From SAR92 clade bacterium (GTDB taxonomy: Bacteria; Pseudomonadota; Gammaproteobacteria; Pseudomonadales; Porticoccaceae), in NCBI GenBank assembly GCA_018607545.1, contig JABBBF010000006.1, positions 1 through 9,506 on the forward strand: a stretch of 9,506 nt of DNA. Direction: 5' to 3'. The notes under the pieces were generated by a model, which worked only from the letters and a program-made list of their open reading frames with translations, was not told the origin of the DNA and ran no database searches. A program made the position numbers and the translations under genes. Position 1 is the first letter of the stretch; every line of letters begins with the position of its first letter. Shown piece by piece: positions 6,539-9,506 of this stretch.

Positions 6539-6952
6539 TCACATCACCGTTCGTCTAACAAAGGTGGTTGCGATCGGCAGCTTGGCCGCGGCAAGAGCAA
6601 AGGCTTCACGCGCAATCTCTTCACTAACACCTTCCATTTCATAAAGAACTTTGCCTGGCTGGATCAGTGCGACCCAATACTCGACATTACCTTTACCTTT
6701 ACCCATTCGAACTTCAAGCGGCTTGTTGGTAATCGGCTTATCTGGAAAAACTCGGATCCAGATTTTACCACCACGCTTGATGTGACGGGTCATTGCACGA
6801 CGAGCAGCTTCAATTTGACGCGCAGTCAAACGTCCGCGGCCAGAGGCTTTTAAACCGAACTCGCCAAAGCTGACCTTACTGCCGCGCTGCGCCAGACCGC
6901 GATTACGGCCTTTGTGCATCTTGCGGAATTTTGTACGTTTTGGTTGCAGCAT
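6539..6952 (-). CDS. rplP: 50S ribosomal protein L16
   Basis: L16 sits beside the A-site tRNA elbow and organises the 50S around the peptidyl-transferase centre. The 137-aa product (E. coli 136) begins [19 protein letters not shown] and has [20 protein letters not shown] at 38–57, then [20 protein letters not shown] at 69–88. One extra residue near 23–26 accounts for the length. Arg82, in VRMGKGKG, aligns with the E. coli arginine hydroxylated by YcfD (RoxA), so the modification target is present; whether the enzyme exists cannot be seen here. It starts 12 nt after rpsC with a weak GGGTAA ribosome binding site. Confidence 0.98.
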   Translation of the reverse strand: MLQPKRTKFRKMHKGRNRGLAQRGSKVSFGEFGLKASGRGRLTARQIEAARRAMTRHIKRGGKIWIRVFPDKPITNKPLEVRMGKGKGNVEYWVALIQPGKVLYEMEGVSEEIAREAFALAAAKLPIATTFVRRTVM

Positions 6953-6964
6953 TTCGCTTTACCC

Positions 6965-7648
6965 TTATCGCTTGTTTCTTGTGTCTTGTTTCTTGGCAGG
7001 CGCTTTCTCAGCTTCCTCACCACCCAAAACTTCACCTTTGAAGATCCACACCTTGACGCCGATAATGCCGTACGTGGTGTTACCTTCAGCAGCTGCATAG
7101 TCGATGTCCGCACGCAGAGTGTGCAGTGGAACTCGACCTTCGCGATACCACTCAGAGCGTGCGATTTCTGCACCACCCAAACGGCCACCGACTTGAATCT
7201 TGACGCCCAGTGCGCCACCGCGCATTGCATTCTGTACAGCACGCTTCATAGCGCGACGGAACATAACACGACGCTCCAACTGCTGCGCAACGTTCTGTGC
7301 AACTAGGTTCGCATCCAGATCAGGCTTGCGAATCTCTTCAATGTTGATCGTGACGGGACAACCCATCTTGTTGCCGATCTCATTGCGCAGTTTCTCAACG
7401 TCTTCGCCTTTCTTACCGATAACGATACCTGGGCGCGCAGTGTGAATAGTAATGCGTGCACTGTCAGATGGACGTTCGATATCGACGCGACTGACGGAAG
7501 CATGTGCCAATCTTGTGCGAATGAACTCTCGTACAGTCAAGTCCTGGTGGAGCTTGTCTGCATAGTCCTTATTACCTGCATACCAAGTCGAAGTATGTTT
7601 CTTAACAATACCTAGACGGATGCCAGTTGGATGTACTTTTTGACCCAT
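6965..7648 (-). CDS. rpsC: 30S ribosomal protein S3
   Basis: S3 forms part of the mRNA entry channel in the 30S head and contributes to mRNA helicase activity. It is 227 aa (E. coli 233). The N-terminus is [14 protein letters not shown]. The type II KH domain carries [14 protein letters not shown] at 75–88 with the GKKG loop at 78–81. The C-terminal domain contains [17 protein letters not shown] at 126–142; its Arg131, Arg132 and Lys135 match the E. coli helicase residues. The tail after residue 210 is shorter than in E. coli and rich in Lys, Glu and Ala, a variable part of the family. AGGAG lies 8 nt upstream in the 23-nt gap after rplV. Confidence 0.99.
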   Translation of the reverse strand: MGQKVHPTGIRLGIVKKHTSTWYAGNKDYADKLHQDLTVREFIRTRLAHASVSRVDIERPSDSARITIHTARPGIVIGKKGEDVEKLRNEIGNKMGCPVTINIEEIRKPDLDANLVAQNVAQQLERRVMFRRAMKRAVQNAMRGGALGVKIQVGGRLGGAEIARSEWYREGRVPLHTLRADIDYAAAEGNTTYGIIGVKVWIFKGEVLGGEEAEKAPAKKQDTRNKR

Positions 7649-7671
7649 GGAATGGTCTCCTGAACCTAATT

Positions 7672-8010
7672 CTACTTTTCAGCGACTTTTACAGTGATGT
7701 GACAACTGCGCTTAAGAATTCTATCTGCACGGCCTTTAGCTCGTGGCCTAATGCGCTTCATAGTCATGCCTTCGTCGACAAATATCGTCGAAACCCGCAA
7801 CTCATCTACATCTGCACCATCGTTATGCTCAGCGTTGGCAATTGCCGACTCAAGCACCTTTTTAATAATATCCGCGCCCTTCTTGCTGCTGAATTGCAAA
7901 ATATCCAATGCACTTTCAACAGACTTGCCACGAATTTGATCGGCAACCAATCGCGCTTTTTGCGCGGACATCTTGGCCCCTCTTAACTTTGCTTGTACTT
8001 CCACAGTCAT
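7672..8010 (-). CDS. rplV: 50S ribosomal protein L22
   Basis: L22 contacts all 23S domains, and its long beta-hairpin lines the peptide exit tunnel. The product is 112 aa (E. coli 110). The N-terminal region [20 protein letters not shown] differs from E. coli as usual. [20 protein letters not shown] (51–70) and the tunnel hairpin [20 protein letters not shown] (78–97) are conserved. The MKR triplet, whose deletion gives erythromycin resistance in E. coli, is present, so the loop looks wild type. A strong AGAGGT precedes the ATG in the 11-nt gap after rpsS. The stop is TAG. Confidence 0.98.
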   Translation of the reverse strand: MTVEVQAKLRGAKMSAQKARLVADQIRGKSVESALDILQFSSKKGADIIKKVLESAIANAEHNDGADVDELRVSTIFVDEGMTMKRIRPRAKGRADRILKRSCHITVKVAEK

Positions 8011-8021
8011 AACCTCTTCGC

Positions 8022-8297
8022 TTAACGCTTGGCTTTTTTGTCCGCCACGTGACCCTTATAGGTACGTGTTGGAGAAAATTCACCCAGCTTATGGCCAACC
8101 ATTTCTTCGTTGACTAAAACAGGAATATGTTGACGACCGTTGTGGACGGCGATCGTTAGACCAACCATATCCGGTAAGATCATCGAACGACGCGACCAAG
8201 TTTTAATTGGGCGACGGTCGTTTGCTGCTGCCGCTACCTCAACCTTCTTCGCGAGATGAAGGTCGATGAATGGTCCTTTCTTTAGAGAGCGTGGCAC
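8022..8297 (-). CDS. rpsS: 30S ribosomal protein S19
   Basis: S19 pairs with S13 in the 30S head and contacts the 50S central protuberance. The 91-aa product (E. coli 92) starts [15 protein letters not shown], has [12 protein letters not shown] at 31–42, [12 protein letters not shown] at 51–62, and the signature [17 protein letters not shown] at 67–83. The initiation codon is GTG (8297–8295), supported by the invariant PRSLKKGPF that follows and by GAGGAA 7 nt upstream. It lies 36 nt after the rplB stop, one of the wider gaps in the S10 block. Confidence 0.98.
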   Translation of the reverse strand: MPRSLKKGPFIDLHLAKKVEVAAAANDRRPIKTWSRRSMILPDMVGLTIAVHNGRQHIPVLVNEEMVGHKLGEFSPTRTYKGHVADKKAKR

Positions 8298-8304
8298 GTT
8301 TGCT

Positions 8305-8310
8305 TTCCTC
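8305..8310 (-). promoter_or_regulatory. rpsS Shine-Dalgarno sequence supporting a GTG start
   Basis: Minus-strand GAGGAA lies 7 nt before GTG at 8297. There is no nearby in-frame ATG that would give the S19 N-terminus, so the GTG is the only plausible start. Confidence 0.8.
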
Positions 8311-8333
8311 TTCTATTCTGTTTTAGTCAGCGC

Positions 8334-9155
8334 TTATTTGCGGCGACGAATAATGTATTTGTCAGTGCGCTTGTTCTTGCGCGTCTTATAACCTTTGGTC
8401 GGCATGCCCCATGGCGATACTGGATGACGGCCGCCCGAAGTACGTCCCTCACCACCACCATGTGGGTGATCGACTGGGTTCATCGCCACACCGCGAACGG
8501 TTGGACGAATACCACGCCAGCGGGATGCACCGGCCTTACCCAATGAGCGAAGACTGTGCTCACTGTTACAAACTTCACCTAGAGTTGCGCGACAGCCAAC
8601 TGGCAATTTGCGCATCTCGCCACTGCGTAAACGCACTGTGGCATAGCTGGCGTCACGAGCAACTAGCTGAACTGAAGCTGCGGCACTACGCGCAATTTGC
8701 GCACCTTTACCTGGCTTCATCTCAACACAGTGTACTGTGGAACCCACTGGAATCTTCAACAGCGGAAGAGTGTTACCGACCTTGATCGGGGAATCTTCAC
8801 CTGACTGAACAGTATCGCCAGCTGATACACCTTTGGGAGCAATAATGTAGCGACGCTCACCGTCGGCATAACATAACAGTGCAATGTGTGCGCTGCGGTT
8901 TGGATCGTACTCTAAACGCTCAACTGTCGCCGGAATGCCGTCTTTGTTGCGCTTGAAGTCAATAATGCGGTAATGCTGCTTGTGACCACCACCAATGTGA
9001 CGCACGGTAATGCGACCACTGCTGTTACGGCCACCGCTTCTTTTCTTCGGCGCCAACAAAGGACCATATGGCGCGCCCTTGTGCAAATCCGGAGTGACTA
9101 CGCTTACTACAAAGCGACGACCCGGAGATGTTGGTTTTCTCTTAATAACTGCCAT
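8334..9155 (-). CDS. rplB: 50S ribosomal protein L2
   Basis: L2 is one of the most conserved ribosomal proteins, needed for subunit joining and for the peptidyl-transferase centre. It is 273 aa, the E. coli length. The N-terminal half has the OB-like domain with [20 protein letters not shown] at 41–60. The C-terminal SH3-like domain leads into [17 protein letters not shown] at 222–238. His230 corresponds to the E. coli histidine (229 without Met) implicated in peptidyl transfer. A very basic tail ends IIRRRK. It starts 10 nt after rplW with a weak GGGT, so re-initiation from rplW probably matters. Confidence 0.99.
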   Translation of the reverse strand: MAVIKRKPTSPGRRFVVSVVTPDLHKGAPYGPLLAPKKRSGGRNSSGRITVRHIGGGHKQHYRIIDFKRNKDGIPATVERLEYDPNRSAHIALLCYADGERRYIIAPKGVSAGDTVQSGEDSPIKVGNTLPLLKIPVGSTVHCVEMKPGKGAQIARSAAASVQLVARDASYATVRLRSGEMRKLPVGCRATLGEVCNSEHSLRSLGKAGASRWRGIRPTVRGVAMNPVDHPHGGGEGRTSGGRHPVSPWGMPTKGYKTRKNKRTDKYIIRRRK

Positions 9156-9165
9156 GACTAAACCC

Positions 9166-9462
9166 TTATTCCGCTACTGCAAAGTCAATGTCTTGACCTT
9201 CAGCAAGACGAACATACGCCTTTTTCCAGTCACTGCGACGGCCAACACCAGTTTTAGTGCGACGCGTCTTACCCTTGACGTTGACCACTCGAACATCATC
9301 AACCTGAACTTCAAACAGCTGCTCTACAGCGCGCTTGACTTCCAGCTTGGTGGAATCGGTAGCAACTTTAAACACGATTTGCGTTGCTGCGCCTGACGCC
9401 ATTGCCGATTTCTCAGTAATGTGTGGCCCTAACAACACTTTGAAGATTCTCTCTTGGTTCAT
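9166..9462 (-). CDS. rplW: 50S ribosomal protein L23
   Basis: L23 lies at the tunnel exit and is the docking point for trigger factor, SRP and the translocon. The product is 98 aa (E. coli 100). HITEKS at 14–19 includes Glu17, which aligns with the E. coli glutamate (18) that anchors trigger factor. [16 protein letters not shown] at 39–54 and [13 protein letters not shown] at 74–86 are family landmarks. The ATG overlaps the rplD stop as ATGA, and GAGGAG at 9476–9471 sits 8 nt upstream inside rplD, pointing to translational coupling with L4. Confidence 0.98.
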   Translation of the reverse strand: MNQERIFKVLLGPHITEKSAMASGAATQIVFKVATDSTKLEVKRAVEQLFEVQVDDVRVVNVKGKTRRTKTGVGRRSDWKKAYVRLAEGQDIDFAVAE

Positions 9463-9506
9463 GCCAGAATCTCCTCAAGTTTTTTCAGCGCTGGAACAGT
9501 TACCAA
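9459..9506 (-). CDS. rplD: 50S ribosomal protein L4 (C-terminal fragment, cut by window edge)
   Basis: The last fifteen codons and the TGA stop are present, reading [15 protein letters not shown] on the minus strand. E. coli L4 ends with a comparable helix (VKQVEEMLA). Gene order L4–L23–L2 and the ATGA overlap with rplW support the call. In E. coli, L4 also represses its own operon at the S10 leader, which lies outside this window. The fragment is too short to assess integrity. Confidence 0.9.
   Translation of the reverse strand: MVTVPALKKLEEILA
9471..9476 (-). promoter_or_regulatory. rplW Shine-Dalgarno sequence embedded in rplD
   Basis: GAGGAG, which encodes Glu-Glu near the end of L4, lies 8 nt before the rplW ATG. 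Together with the ATGA overlap it is a classic coupled start. Confidence 0.8.

Noticed and set aside
7627..7986. 119-codon plus-strand open frame over rplV
   Set aside because: It is fully antisense to rplV, with no family resemblance and a low-complexity look. The same applies to the plus-strand frames at 3990–4355, 6914–7306, 8411–8785 and 9010–9396.
1..9506. Any novel accessory, defence, mobile or biosynthetic system
   Set aside because: Every stretch is accounted for by conserved ribosomal-protein genes and secY in canonical order. No unexplained coding region or repeat array is left.

Overview
The window is a stretch of the large ribosomal-protein gene cluster (S10–spc–alpha) of a gammaproteobacterium. 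Every gene lies on the minus strand, so transcription runs from high to low coordinates. Gene order matches the E. coli cluster exactly, and most products are within a few residues of the E. coli length: L2 273, L5 179, L6 177, L15 144, S8 130, S13 118, S14 101 and L36 38 aa. SecY, S3, S5 and L16 also read as close gammaproteobacterial relatives. A marine, Cellvibrionales-like organism is my impression only and needs a tree.

Layout in transcription order. S10 block: the tail of rplD (L4), then rplW, rplB, rpsS, rplV, rpsC, rplP, rpmC, rpsQ. Spc block: rplN, rplX, rplE, rpsN, rpsH, rplF, rplR, rpsE, rpmD, rplO, secY, rpmJ. Alpha block: rpsM, then the first six codons of rpsK. Two genes are partial at the window edges (rplD, rpsK). 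One small gene, rpmJ (L36, GTG start), sits at 502–618.

Packing is tight. Most gaps are 1–38 nt and carry only a Shine-Dalgarno sequence. Six gaps are exactly 12 nt, and rplD/rplW overlap by ATGA. The only larger gap (109 nt, rpmJ–rpsM) holds an imperfect 12-bp inverted repeat enclosing a smaller hairpin, just before the rpsM Shine-Dalgarno sequence. It lies where E. coli has the S4-binding translational control element of the alpha operon. The 33-nt rpsQ–rplN gap leaves no room for the separate spc promoter known in E. coli, so the S10 and spc blocks are probably co-transcribed.

The products build both ribosomal subunits, and SecY forms the membrane channel that receives nascent proteins. 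L23 and L29, encoded here, line the tunnel exit where SecYEG, SRP and trigger factor dock. I found no mobile element, CRISPR array, RNA gene, defence or biosynthetic system, or sign of transfer. This is a conserved housekeeping region. The points worth checking concern small-scale regulatory architecture, not a new system.
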